Assembly: GCA_965218775.1 (NCBI GenBank) | Contig: CBDCLS010000006.1 | Coordinates: forward strand, 1,116,001-1,180,000 | From: CAUZIZ01 sp965218775 | GTDB lineage: Bacteria > Acidobacteriota > UBA6911 > RPQK01 > JAJDTT01 | Direction of reading: 5' to 3' | Length of the DNA stretch: 64,000 nt | Shown: piece by piece, positions 36,352 through 44,630 of the stretch | How positions within the stretch are numbered: the first letter of the stretch is position 1 | Layout of the letters: every line of letters begins with the position of its first letter | Translations under genes and position numbers: made by a program | Notes under the pieces: generated by a model | Database searches by the model: none | The model's input: only the letters and a program-made list of their open reading frames with translations | Told to the model about the DNA's origin: nothing

Positions 36352-36805
36352 GAATCCGCGAGGGCTCCTTCGGCCATTTCGTCGACAGCTGAGGACGGAT
36401 CACACCTTATTTCTGTGAGCTTGGCTATGGGATTATATCCTTTATGCTCCCGCTTAGAAGTCAGGAGGATGCGGCGCGTCAGATGGTCGGTGACACGTCC
36501 ACACTCCCTACCCCTTCAGCTTCCCCTTTGCCCGGAGCGGTACCACGCTACCGGCTACCAGTCTCTTCCCGCCCGTTTACATGGAGTGAAAGACGAGGGC
36601 ATAATTTACGAAGATTTCTTCAGTACAAGGCCTCCTGAAGCTGTCTCAAATGAAAAAGTTGAAGGCCTAGTCAGTCTCGCCTCTGCCCAAGGAATCACCG
36701 ACCAGATCGTGACACCAGACAAGAATCCAACCATGTTCTGCTCCTTTTGCGGTTACGATCTCTCCAGGGGTTTGAAGACGAGCATATTCTCTTAAGGGGG
36801 AGAAC

Positions 36806-37119
36806 ATGAGTAGGAAACTGTACGTGGGTGGTCTGCCCTATTCCGTTACGGAAGAGCAGCTAGAGCAACTTTTCTCGGAACACGGAAATGTCGAATCAGC
36901 CAAGGTGATTACAGACCGAGATACTGGTCGGTCACGGGGCTTCGGTTTTGTGGAGATGGAATCTCAGGAGAAGGCTCAAAAGGCGATCTCGTCCCTGAAC
37001 GGAACTGAGCTTGATGGGAGGACTCTGACCGTCAATGAGGCCAAGCCCGGGAGAATCGATCCGGTGGTTTCGGCGGTGGTGGTGGTTTCGGCGGCGGCCG
37101 AGGTCGCGACCGATGGTAG
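36806..37119 (+). CDS. RRM RNA-binding protein with probable frameshift
   Basis: Residues 1-80 are a complete RNA recognition motif: KLYVGGLPYSVTEEQLEQLF (RNP2), then GRSRGFGFVEM (RNP1). The present frame then runs on into unrelated sequence and ends at 37231. In another frame, starting about 37053, the DNA encodes RSGGFGGGGGFGGGRGRDRW and a stop (TAG 37117-37119), the standard Gly-rich tail of bacterial cold-shock-type RRM proteins. One missing C in the cccggg run at 37046-37051 would explain the switch. I therefore give the corrected end 37119. Either the gene is mutated or the base was lost in sequencing. A role in RNA binding at low temperature is known for the family. Confidence 0.85.
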
Positions 37120-37345
37120 CCCTGTAGGTTGTACAGCACTAATCAAAAGAGGGGCGTACAGGTCGGTTGGCCCCTTCGCTGATCCAGAGAAACAATGCTT
37201 GCTCCAATGGGGGAAGGTTGATAGGTTGTGATCATTCATCACGGGGAGGCCAGAGGAACTCGGATCCGAAAGTTGAGATGAGGAATGTTGGTTACGCCCA
37301 AGCGTGCTAACCAAATCGATTGAGGTACTGAGAGAGGAGAAGTTT

Positions 37346-37636
37346 ATGAAGATCAAACCGTTGCAAGATCGAATCTTGGTCCGCCGACTCGACTCAGAAG
37401 AGGAGATGCGCGGAGGGATTGTCATACCAGATACGGCCAAAGAGAAGTCCCAGGAGGGTGAAGTGGTGTCGGTCGGTGATGGGAAGGTTCTCGACAACGG
37501 CCAGAAGCAGGAGATGACGGTGAAAGTGGGCGATCGGATCCTCTTTGGCAAGTACGGCGGGACCGAGGTGACAATCGATGATGAAGAGCTCCTCATCATG
37601 CGCGAAGACGAGGTGCTTGGAATTCTTGAAGGCTAG
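37346..37636 (+). CDS. groES: Co-chaperonin GroES
   Basis: A 96-residue GroES: MKIKPLQDRILVRRLD at the N-terminus, the mobile-loop region EEEMRGGIVIPDTAKEK, and KYGGTEVTIDDEELLIMREDEVLGI at the end. ATG 37346 follows GAGAGGAGAA. It forms the lid of the GroEL chamber. GroEL follows after 79 bp. I looked for a CIRCE (HrcA) operator upstream and did not see one. Confidence 0.97.
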   Translation: MKIKPLQDRILVRRLDSEEEMRGGIVIPDTAKEKSQEGEVVSVGDGKVLDNGQKQEMTVKVGDRILFGKYGGTEVTIDDEELLIMREDEVLGILEG

Positions 37637-37715
37637 TCAGTGAACGCCTAGGAGCGGAACACCCCGTCAAGTCGACCTTCTAGATCGGAGGTCTTAGGAA
37701 AAGGAGAACAGGATT

Positions 37716-39344
37716 ATGCCAGCAAAGGATGTGACCCACGGCGAGGAAGCACGTCGAGCTCTGCTTTCCGGCGTCAACACCCTGGCCAACGCAGTCAAGA
37801 TCACCCTAGGTCCGAAGGGCCGGAATGTCGTCCTGGAAAAGAGCTTTGGCTCGCCCGTGATTACCAAGGACGGAGTCACGGTAGCCAAGGAGATTGAGCT
37901 CGACGGCCTGCAGAAGGTTGGGGCCGCGATGCTGAGGGAAGTCGCCAGCAAGACCAGCGATGTCGCCGGAGACGGCACCACCACGGCGACAATCCTGGCC
38001 CAGGCGATCGTGCGCGAGGGACTCAAAACCGTGGCAGCCGGCGCCAATCCGATGGCGCTCAAGCGGGGCATCAATGCCGCGGTCGAGGCCGCAGTCGGCG
38101 AGATCCAGAAGATGTCCAAGGAAATCAAGGGCGAAATGATCGCCCAGGTAGGCGCCATCTCCGCCAACAACGACAAGAACATTGGCGGGATCATCGCTGA
38201 GGCCATGGGGAAAGTGGGCAAGGACGGAGTCATCACGGTCGAAGAAGCCAAGTCGATCGAGACCTCGCTCGAGGTAGTCGAGGGCATGCAGTTCGACCGC
38301 GGGTATCTTTCGCCCTACTTCGTCACCGACCCGGACCGGATGGAATCCATCATGGAGGACGCCTACATTCTCCTGCACGAAAAGAAGATCAGCTCCATGA
38401 AGGATCTTCTTCCCCTCCTGGAACAGGTGGCAAAGGGCGGAAAGCCTCTGGTGATTGTGGCAGAGGATGTAGAGGGTGAAGCCCTGGCGACATTGGTGGT
38501 CAACAAGCTTCGGGGAACCCTGCAGGGCTGTGCCATCAAGGCTCCTGGTTTTGGCGACCGCCGCAAGGCCATGCTCGAGGACATCGCGATCTTGACCGGT
38601 GGCAAGGTCATCTCCGAGGATCTCGGGATCAAGCTGGAGAACGTTCGCCTGGAAGATCTGGGCCAGGTCAAGAAGGTGACCATCGACAAGGACAACACCA
38701 CCCTCGTTGAAGGTGCGGCAAAACCGGAAGATATCGCGGGACGAGTGAAGCAGCTCCGAACCCAGGTCGAAGAGACGACTTCCGATTACGATCGGGAGAA
38801 GCTGCAGGAGCGACTGGCGAAACTGGTGGGAGGAGTGGCAGTCATCAAGGTTGGCGCAGCGACCGAGACCGAGCTCAAGGAAAAGAAGGCGCGGGTCGAG
38901 GATGCCATGCACGCTACCAAGGCCGCTGCCGAGGAAGGGATCGTCCCGGGCGGTGGAATTGCCTTTGTCCGAGCACTCGGCGCTCTGGAAGACATGAAGC
39001 TGGAGGATGAAGACGAGCAGATCGGCGTCAAGATCGTCAAGCGAGCCCTGGAAGAGCCGGTGCGCCAGATCGCACAGAACGCCGGCCACGAGGGCGCCAT
39101 CATAGTCGGTAGGATCCGGGAATCGAAGCAAACCAACTTCGGCTTCAACGCGGAGACGGAGCAATTCGAGGATCTGGTGGAGTCGGGAGTCATCGATCCG
39201 ACAATGGTGACTCGGACTGCGCTGCAGAACGCCGCCTCGATTTCCAGTCTCCTTCTGACCACCGAAGCGCTTGTCACCGAGGTCCCAGAGGATAAAACGG
39301 ATGTTCCTCCTGCTCCTCATGGTGATATGGGCGGTATGTACTAG
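37716..39344 (+). CDS. groEL: Chaperonin GroEL
   Basis: A full-length 542-residue chaperonin: ITLGPKGRNVVLEKSFG, the ATP-binding DGTTTATILAQAI, DRGYLSPYFVTDPDRM, and PGGGIAFVRA. It ends DMGGMY, so the Gly-Gly-Met tail is short. It uses ATP to refold proteins with GroES. The operon ends at a strong terminator 27 bp after the stop. Confidence 0.98.
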   Translation: MPAKDVTHGEEARRALLSGVNTLANAVKITLGPKGRNVVLEKSFGSPVITKDGVTVAKEIELDGLQKVGAAMLREVASKTSDVAGDGTTTATILAQAIVREGLKTVAAGANPMALKRGINAAVEAAVGEIQKMSKEIKGEMIAQVGAISANNDKNIGGIIAEAMGKVGKDGVITVEEAKSIETSLEVVEGMQFDRGYLSPYFVTDPDRMESIMEDAYILLHEKKISSMKDLLPLLEQVAKGGKPLVIVAEDVEGEALATLVVNKLRGTLQGCAIKAPGFGDRRKAMLEDIAILTGGKVISEDLGIKLENVRLEDLGQVKKVTIDKDNTTLVEGAAKPEDIAGRVKQLRTQVEETTSDYDREKLQERLAKLVGGVAVIKVGAATETELKEKKARVEDAMHATKAAAEEGIVPGGGIAFVRALGALEDMKLEDEDEQIGVKIVKRALEEPVRQIAQNAGHEGAIIVGRIRESKQTNFGFNAETEQFEDLVESGVIDPTMVTRTALQNAASISSLLLTTEALVTEVPEDKTDVPPAPHGDMGGMY

Positions 39345-39370
39345 GCCTGAGGACACTCAGGTTGTTTCGA

Positions 39371-39399
39371 AAAGGGCCCCTCAAACGGGGCCCTTTTTT
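39371..39399 (+). terminator. Rho-independent terminator of groESL
   Basis: The 10-bp GC-rich stem aaagggcccc / ggggcccttt (39371-39380 and 39387-39396) with a 6-nt loop is followed by a run of T. It lies just after the groEL stop. Confidence 0.93.
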
Positions 39400-39445
39400 C
39401 GTTGCAGGTTCCAAGTCGCAGGTTGCAGGTTCTTGGCTTTTGGTC

Positions 39446-39592
39446 ATGTCCAATAATCTGAAGAGACCGAACCTGCCAGGCACGCCCCTCCATGAAAGGG
39501 CCGTAGCGGAGCTAAAGTACAGGCTGTCCGTTTGCGGACTTATCCTGGCTGGGCTTTTCCTACTGATTGCAACATGGCAAGTGATCAAATAA
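39446..39592 (+). CDS. Possible single-span membrane peptide
   Basis: ATG 39446 opens 48 residues ending in one clear membrane span (LSVCGLILAGLFLLIATWQV). There is no strong ribosome-binding site and no recognised family. Coding is plausible but not certain. Confidence 0.35.
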   Translation: MSNNLKRPNLPGTPLHERAVAELKYRLSVCGLILAGLFLLIATWQVIK

Positions 39593-39804
39593 TTGGCTTT
39601 CCTAGAAGGGAGCCCCAGGCAGCCAGCTGATTAGCGCTCTCCGGGTGATCGAAGATGGAAGATGAACCGGTGGATGAACATTTAACCGGCTCATGGGAAG
39701 AATTTGAAGGGTGGATTAGAAACACCCTCGGGTCCGACTTTCGTTGGAAAGTTCGCCCGCCAGATACTCGGTTGAGCCGAGAGATGATCGCCGACCTGAT
39801 CCTA

Positions 39805-41580
39805 TTAGGCTCCCCTGCCTGGTGGATGGCGTACTTTGCGCAGCGCCTTGACTTCGATTTGACGGATGCGCTCCCGCGTCACAGAAAACCTCTGACCGAC
39901 TTTTTCGAGCGTGCATCCGACGCCATCGTCAAGTCCAAAACGCATCCGAATCACCTGCTCTTCGCGGGGCGTTAGGGTTAGCAAAACCGCGGATGTTCGC
40001 TCTTCTAGATTGTGATTGATCACGGCCTCCTCCGGAGAGAGCACTCGATGATCCTCGATGAAGTCGCCCAAAGGGGTCTCTTCTTCTTGACCTATTGAAG
40101 TTTCCAGAGAAATTGTCTGCTGCGCAATCTTCATGGCTTTGCGAACCTTGTGGGCAGGCAGCCCCATTTTCTGGGCGATCTCTTCGGCAGTAGGCTGGCG
40201 CCCGTATTCCTGGACCAGAGCTCGATCGGTCTGCGCCAGCGTGTTGATGACTTCAATCATATGCACCGGGATTCGGATGGTCCGACCTTGATCGGCAATC
40301 GCTCGGGTAATGGCCTGTCGAATCCACCAGTGGGCATACGTCGAGAACTTGTAGCCCCGTCGATAGTCGAACTTCTCGACGGCTTTCATCAACCCGGTGT
40401 TGCCTTCCTGAATGAGGTCCAAAAACGGTAGTCCCCGGTGGAGATATTTCTTCGCTACGGCAACCACTAAGCGGAGGTTAGCTTCCACCAGTTCTTTCTT
40501 GGCAATATCCGCCTCCAGTTCATGCTGTTTGACGGTCGCCAGAGTCCGCCTGAGCTCTCCTGGGCCGGCCTGAACTTTCTTCTCGATCTCCTTCATCTCC
40601 TTTGCGAGTCCTCGAAGCAGATCCCTCACCTTCTTCGCTTCGTGCTGCTCTAAGGAAGACCTCAGCAATTCCTTAGATTGCTTCGTTTCCCCCTCCAAAG
40701 CCACCATCCGATTGTATATCGTCTTAACAACAGTCAGCAGCTTCACCTGGGTCGCGGGCGTCAGGTCCAAGGTCCGGATGCAACGGGCGATTGAGATCCG
40801 ATCGTGTGTCAGCTGAGCGAATAATTGCCTGTATTCAGCCGTCTCTTGGCGGGCCTGACACAGACGCTTCCAAATTTGAGAAGCCTTTGTTTCCAGTCTC
40901 TCGATCTCGGCGATTCGCTCCAGCACATCTTCTCGTCGTGCCGCCAGGTTCTCCTCGGTCCGTTCCTCCTTGTCGACGTTGACGAGCTTTGTGATGGGAG
41001 TTTTCCCTGCAAGGAGCGCCTTCCCATAGTCCAGGATTTCAGCGATAGCAAGGGGACAGCGTGAGACCGCTTTGAGCACATTCATCTGTGCGTTTTCTAT
41101 GCGCTTGGCGAGCGCTACTTCCTGTCCTTGATTAAGCAAGGGCACCGTCGCCATTTCCCGCAAGTAGAGGCGGACCGGATCGGTGGTCTTTCCCAGGCGT
41201 TCGGGTGTCCACTCGGCGGGCTGGCCTTCGTCCCTTCCCTTGCCATCGATTTTCTGCCGAGACCCCTCGAACCGGTGCTCGGAATCGATCACTTCAATTC
41301 CGGCAGCGCCTAGAAAAGGGAGGATCTGATCCAGATCTTCGGAGCCAAGACGCTCCTCGGAAAGTGCATCCTTGACCTCATCGTAGAGAAGATAGCCCTT
41401 TTCTTCCCCGAGGCTGATTAATGCTCTAAGGCCGTGTTCGTCTTCTAGGGACAAATTCTGTTCCCTTCCTTTCCTCGACAATGCGCAGGCCAGAAAGGAT
41501 GGTGAGTCATTGGGTGAGGGACTCTGGAGCAGACTAGACTTAAAGACTAGACTGCTGGCCAGGTCGGGAAAAACCTCCAA
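39805..41580 (-). CDS. SigA/RpoD-type sigma-70 factor
   Basis: A 591-residue primary-type sigma factor. Region 1.1 (ALISLGEEKGYLLYDEVKDAL), region 1.2 (TTDPVRLYLREMATVPLL), an extended non-conserved region, region 2 (ANLRLVVAVAKKY, LIQEGNTGLMKAVEKFDYRRGYKFSTYAHWWIRQAI), region 3 and region 4.2 (TLEKVGQRFSVTRERIRQIEVKALRKVRHP) are all visible. The protein stops five residues after RHP (PGRGA), whereas SigA proteins normally run 10-15 residues further. The start is uncertain: TTG 41580 is the longest, but TTG 41454, after AAGGAAGGGA, is better placed just before region 1.1. Confidence 0.93.
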   Translation of the reverse strand: MEVFPDLASSLVFKSSLLQSPSPNDSPSFLACALSRKGREQNLSLEDEHGLRALISLGEEKGYLLYDEVKDALSEERLGSEDLDQILPFLGAAGIEVIDSEHRFEGSRQKIDGKGRDEGQPAEWTPERLGKTTDPVRLYLREMATVPLLNQGQEVALAKRIENAQMNVLKAVSRCPLAIAEILDYGKALLAGKTPITKLVNVDKEERTEENLAARREDVLERIAEIERLETKASQIWKRLCQARQETAEYRQLFAQLTHDRISIARCIRTLDLTPATQVKLLTVVKTIYNRMVALEGETKQSKELLRSSLEQHEAKKVRDLLRGLAKEMKEIEKKVQAGPGELRRTLATVKQHELEADIAKKELVEANLRLVVAVAKKYLHRGLPFLDLIQEGNTGLMKAVEKFDYRRGYKFSTYAHWWIRQAITRAIADQGRTIRIPVHMIEVINTLAQTDRALVQEYGRQPTAEEIAQKMGLPAHKVRKAMKIAQQTISLETSIGQEEETPLGDFIEDHRVLSPEEAVINHNLEERTSAVLLTLTPREEQVIRMRFGLDDGVGCTLEKVGQRFSVTRERIRQIEVKALRKVRHPPGRGA

Positions 41581-42042
41581 GCCTCCATCTTAATGGACGG
41601 ACAGTTAGAGGGCAAAGGCAACTCTTACAGAAGGATTCGCAGGCATGGAGCCACTCCCCCCATAAGGGCTCCGGAGGTGTTCGGATTTCCACCCATCTCC
41701 TATAAAGAAGGAACCACAGAAAGAGACCTTTTTTCAGCGGGTTTATTGTCGGTTCTGGACGCTCTGCTCGATATTCCCATTGAGGAGGCGCTCGGGGACC
41801 TCCCATTGGCCGACAATGCTAAGGCCAGTATCATCGATCGGTCCGGTGCAATTGGCCAGGCGCTGCGCTGCACCGTGGCCTATGAGCGCGTCGACTGGGA
41901 CGAGGTGCAATTCTACGGCCTGGCCCAGGGACCGATCCGGGACTGTTACATGGACGCGGTCGCGTGGAGTCGGCAGCTACTTGGCGGTATCGCCGGGTAA
42001 CCCTGGAGGGAGCGACAGTTTCTCTCTCATTCCCGGAAGCCC
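41581..42042. other. Spacer holding an HDOD gene tail
   Basis: Between the sigma gene and the membrane operon there is only the remnant described at 41719-42000. I see no promoter for either neighbour that I could defend. Confidence 0.4.
41719..42000 (+). pseudogene. HDOD/EAL-HDOD protein C-terminal remnant
   Basis: The frame reads RDLFSAGLLSVLDALLDIPI, then LPLADNAKASIIDRSGAIGQAL, YERVDWDEVQFYG and YMDAVAWSRQLL. This is the end of YuxH-type EAL-HDOD signalling proteins (LFLxGLLSLLDALLxxPM ... YExGDW...). Only the last 90 or so residues exist. The open frame extends back to 41593 but the preceding part is not homologous in appearance. Confidence 0.6.
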
Positions 42043-42957
42043 TTACGCTATTCGCCGGCCAATCGGGTCGATCAACCACAACCAGTCATCGAGCAGGAAT
42101 TCCAGCCGGATTGCAAGCAGCGCGATTCGGCCCATGACCGTATAACCGAAGGCGGCGCCGAATGTGATCATCAGGACCCAGATCCCCACCTGCGCGGCAT
42201 ACCCAACAGCGCCTTTGTGTTCGAACGAGAAGAAGAAGTACGCCAGGCAGCACAGGAGGCCGACGATCGAAATCAGGTTCGTCAAGGATGCCGTCAGGCT
42301 GAACCCTCCCTGGTTCATGACGACAAGCGGGACGATGGAATTGTTGATCTGTGCCAGGAAGTCGCCGTGCATGAAGGCGATCATGCGGAGGCCGGCCGTT
42401 GTGCCGATGATAAAAGCCAGGGGCCAGCGAGAAATCCATGCGCCCCTCGGGGCGAGCCGCCAGAGCAGCATGCCCCCGAGGATCAGGGGGACCAGATACC
42501 AGAGATCCCGCTCTGCATCGGGACCGGTTAATCCCGGCATCGCCCAGGCTTGAATGATGCCGGGGGCGATCTTGCCGAAGAGATTCGGAACCAGGACTTC
42601 CCAGAATCCAACCACCATCCAGTAACCTGCGGAAACTCCGACAACCACGGCCTCGGCGATCCGGTAAAACGGGTTGTCCCTGTAAAGGAACGAGAAAATG
42701 GCCAGTGTGAAGAATACGGCCATCCACAGGCCGATCGTACGCGGCATGCTGAACAAGAAATCAGTCTGGTTCGGGTTTGCCGCCTCGGCAGCCTGAAACT
42801 CACCGTAGGTTGCCGTCTCAAATTGGGTCTGTTGTCCGTCGACAACCGCCTGTACGTATTCACGGCCCATCCCGTCGGCAGTGAACACCGAGCGTCCTAT
42901 GAGTCCGACGGCGCCGAGAACCATCACCAGCGTCCAGATCATCGTCTCACGCTTCAT
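42043..42957 (-). CDS. Polytopic membrane protein of the ASKHA operon (last gene)
   Basis: A 304-residue membrane protein with about eight hydrophobic spans, for example TMIWTLVMVLGAVGLI (N-term), IGLWMAVFFTLAIFSFLY, LTNLISIVGLLCCLAYFFF and VGIWVLMITFGAAFGYTVMG. A non-membrane loop follows the first span (residues about 25-70). No transporter signature is recognised. It overlaps the upstream gene by 4 nt and ends the operon. It is probably one of the channel or scaffold parts of the complex encoded here. Confidence 0.75.
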   Translation of the reverse strand: MKRETMIWTLVMVLGAVGLIGRSVFTADGMGREYVQAVVDGQQTQFETATYGEFQAAEAANPNQTDFLFSMPRTIGLWMAVFFTLAIFSFLYRDNPFYRIAEAVVVGVSAGYWMVVGFWEVLVPNLFGKIAPGIIQAWAMPGLTGPDAERDLWYLVPLILGGMLLWRLAPRGAWISRWPLAFIIGTTAGLRMIAFMHGDFLAQINNSIVPLVVMNQGGFSLTASLTNLISIVGLLCCLAYFFFSFEHKGAVGYAAQVGIWVLMITFGAAFGYTVMGRIALLAIRLEFLLDDWLWLIDPIGRRIA

Positions 42958-43919
42958 CCACGAGTCTCCCTGCGGCGGTTGATGAAGAAGAGAACGTTGG
43001 CCACGATGATGAGGCCGATGATCATGACGTGGGCCACTAACTGCGGTCCCATACGACGAAGCGCTTCAAGATACTTCGGGTCGGGCTCAGGTCCACTGTA
43101 CGCGCTGTTTACAAGGCTCTCGTATTCGGCAGCGCCCTTGATTGCTCCGAGTAGACCGGGAAGCTGATCGGGAATGTAGGGGTACAATAGCGGAGCCTGA
43201 ACGCCGGTAGATCCTGCAACCATTCGGATGCGGTCCGGATACGGTGTGACCGCGTACTGGACCCATTCCTTCGCCCCGGCATAGCCGGCCGATACGTTGA
43301 CGATCAACTCCATCTGCTGGATGTTCTCGATTCCATCCATCATCGGGATGTCGCTGACGGCGGTTCCGCGGCTGTCGGTTGTGTACAACTCCCGAAGGTT
43401 GGTCACGATGACCTTGATTACGGCCTCGTTGCCCGACTTGAAACCCAGGTTCACGTAGTCCTCGCCGTAGACCATCTCGGGAAAGTCAGCCAGGATGACG
43501 TCGTTGATAGAATCATCGATCATCTGGGGGCCGACCGGCCACAGTGCCATGAAGTACAGCTTGAGTTGTTTCTCGGCAGCGTGCCTCACGAACGCCGTTG
43601 CCATGGGTCCCAACTCTCCTTCACTGGCAGGGTCGAAATCGAACGCGAGCAGAATCGGGTCGCCTGCTTCGAGCGCCTCGATTTCGTCAAAAGTGGCCTG
43701 CGCCAGTGAGGAAGGAACTTCGGGGAATGTCTGGCCTGTGACCCCGATGTAGTAGATTGGAACAAGGACGGCCCAGAACATGATCAGGAAGATCCAGCGA
43801 CGATCCAGAGCCTGGAGAGTCGGCATGACCCCGTCCCTGGTGAACTGCCGGATCAGGGGTACCAGCGAAAGAACCATCGCCGCAATTAACCACCATTGAT
43901 TAATCAGAAAACCGGCCAT
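42954..43919 (-). CDS. Membrane-anchored protein, unknown, ASKHA operon
   Basis: A 321-residue protein with two N-terminal spans (WWLIAAMVLSLVPLI and WIFLIMFWAVLVPIYYIGV), a soluble domain of about 220 residues, and a C-terminal span (LVAHVMIIGLIIVANVLFFI). The soluble domain begins DPILLAFDFDP and continues through AAEKQLKLYFMALWPVGPQM, which looks like an alpha/beta fold. No catalytic motif is recognised. The 3-nt gap to the gene before it and the 4-nt overlap with the gene after it indicate stoichiometric co-expression. Confidence 0.7.
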   Translation of the reverse strand: MAGFLINQWWLIAAMVLSLVPLIRQFTRDGVMPTLQALDRRWIFLIMFWAVLVPIYYIGVTGQTFPEVPSSLAQATFDEIEALEAGDPILLAFDFDPASEGELGPMATAFVRHAAEKQLKLYFMALWPVGPQMIDDSINDVILADFPEMVYGEDYVNLGFKSGNEAVIKVIVTNLRELYTTDSRGTAVSDIPMMDGIENIQQMELIVNVSAGYAGAKEWVQYAVTPYPDRIRMVAGSTGVQAPLLYPYIPDQLPGLLGAIKGAAEYESLVNSAYSGPEPDPKYLEALRRMGPQLVAHVMIIGLIIVANVLFFINRRRETRG

Positions 43920-43922
43920 TGC

Positions 43923-44621
43923 TCAGTCCTTCCCCAGATAAGAACGGTCGACTCCCATCAATACCTTGAGCGAGACGGAGACAATGCCCAGGGCAATACC
44001 GATCATGATTGCGCGGTTACCTACAGTGTTGAACACGCTCATGATGTAGACGGTCAGGTTCTCAACCCGCAGCCCGCTGAAAATGCTGTTCGCTGGAATC
44101 CATCCGGTCAATGCGACGCCGGCAAATGTCCGTCCGAGGAGGATGATAAAGGCGGTTCCCAGGAGGAGCGTGGCCTCCAGGTTCTTGGCACGAAACGCCC
44201 GGAATGCAGCCGATGATATGTAGAACGCCAGCATCGCAAACATCGTGGCTGTCAGTGGCTGAAAACCGTATTGATACAAATACCAGAACGGGCTCCCAAT
44301 CATGCGGTACTGACCCGACCACGCGAAGTTCGGGAACTGCGGGGAGGGGAGGACCCCGATTTTTCCCAGGCCAACAACCAGTGTCACTGTGAAGGCGAAT
44401 AATACGACCCCGGAATAACCCCAGCCCGGGCCTCTGTCAGAGATTTTCTTGAGGTGAAGCTTCAGAAGGTTGCCACCGCCCAGGACAAACGCGATGGCAG
44501 CGAGGACGTCAAACCAGATTGCAACCGTTTCTCCCCAGGATTCCGTGTACGGAATGAAGTAAGCGAAAATTAGGACGAACCCACCGATGGCAGTGATCAG
44601 GAGTGGAACGGAACGTTTCAT
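43923..44621 (-). CDS. Polytopic membrane protein of the ASKHA operon
   Basis: A 232-residue protein with about six spans: VPLLITAIGGFVLIFAYFIP, IWFDVLAAIAFVLGGG, YSGVVLFAFTVTLVVGLGKIG, PLTATMFAMLAFYISSAAF, LEATLLLGTAFIILLGR, and IMIGIALGIVSVSLKVLMGV. No family signature is recognised. It is 9 nt downstream of the DUF6754-like gene. Confidence 0.72.
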   Translation of the reverse strand: MKRSVPLLITAIGGFVLIFAYFIPYTESWGETVAIWFDVLAAIAFVLGGGNLLKLHLKKISDRGPGWGYSGVVLFAFTVTLVVGLGKIGVLPSPQFPNFAWSGQYRMIGSPFWYLYQYGFQPLTATMFAMLAFYISSAAFRAFRAKNLEATLLLGTAFIILLGRTFAGVALTGWIPANSIFSGLRVENLTVYIMSVFNTVGNRAIMIGIALGIVSVSLKVLMGVDRSYLGKD

Positions 44622-44630
44622 AACCCTCGA

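Larger units (their letters stand above)
35862..36805. other. Gene-remnant region
   Basis: About 940 bp without an intact gene. It holds a serine-recombinase tail (leftward) abutting a CRTAC1-type fragment (rightward). From 36415 to 36795 an open frame ends in a possible zinc-ribbon fragment (FCSFCGYDLSRG). No promoter or repeat stood out. Confidence 0.5.
39345..39804. other. Spacer between groEL and the sigma gene
   Basis: Besides the terminator it holds a possible 48-residue membrane peptide at 39446-39592. An open frame starting at 39655 runs antisense into the sigma gene and has no known domain. Short caggtt repeats occur at 39405-39431. Confidence 0.45.

Noticed and set aside
37120..37345. 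CIRCE heat-shock operator before groES
   Set aside because: I looked for the TTAGCACTC / GAGTGCTAA inverted repeat and did not find it.
37806..39356. Leftward open frame of 516 codons opposite groEL
   Set aside because: GroEL is unmistakable on the other strand; long antisense frames are expected in GC-rich genes.
39655..39975. Rightward 106-codon frame starting MEDEPVDEHLTG
   Set aside because: More than half is antisense to the conserved end of the sigma gene, and the rest matches no family I know.
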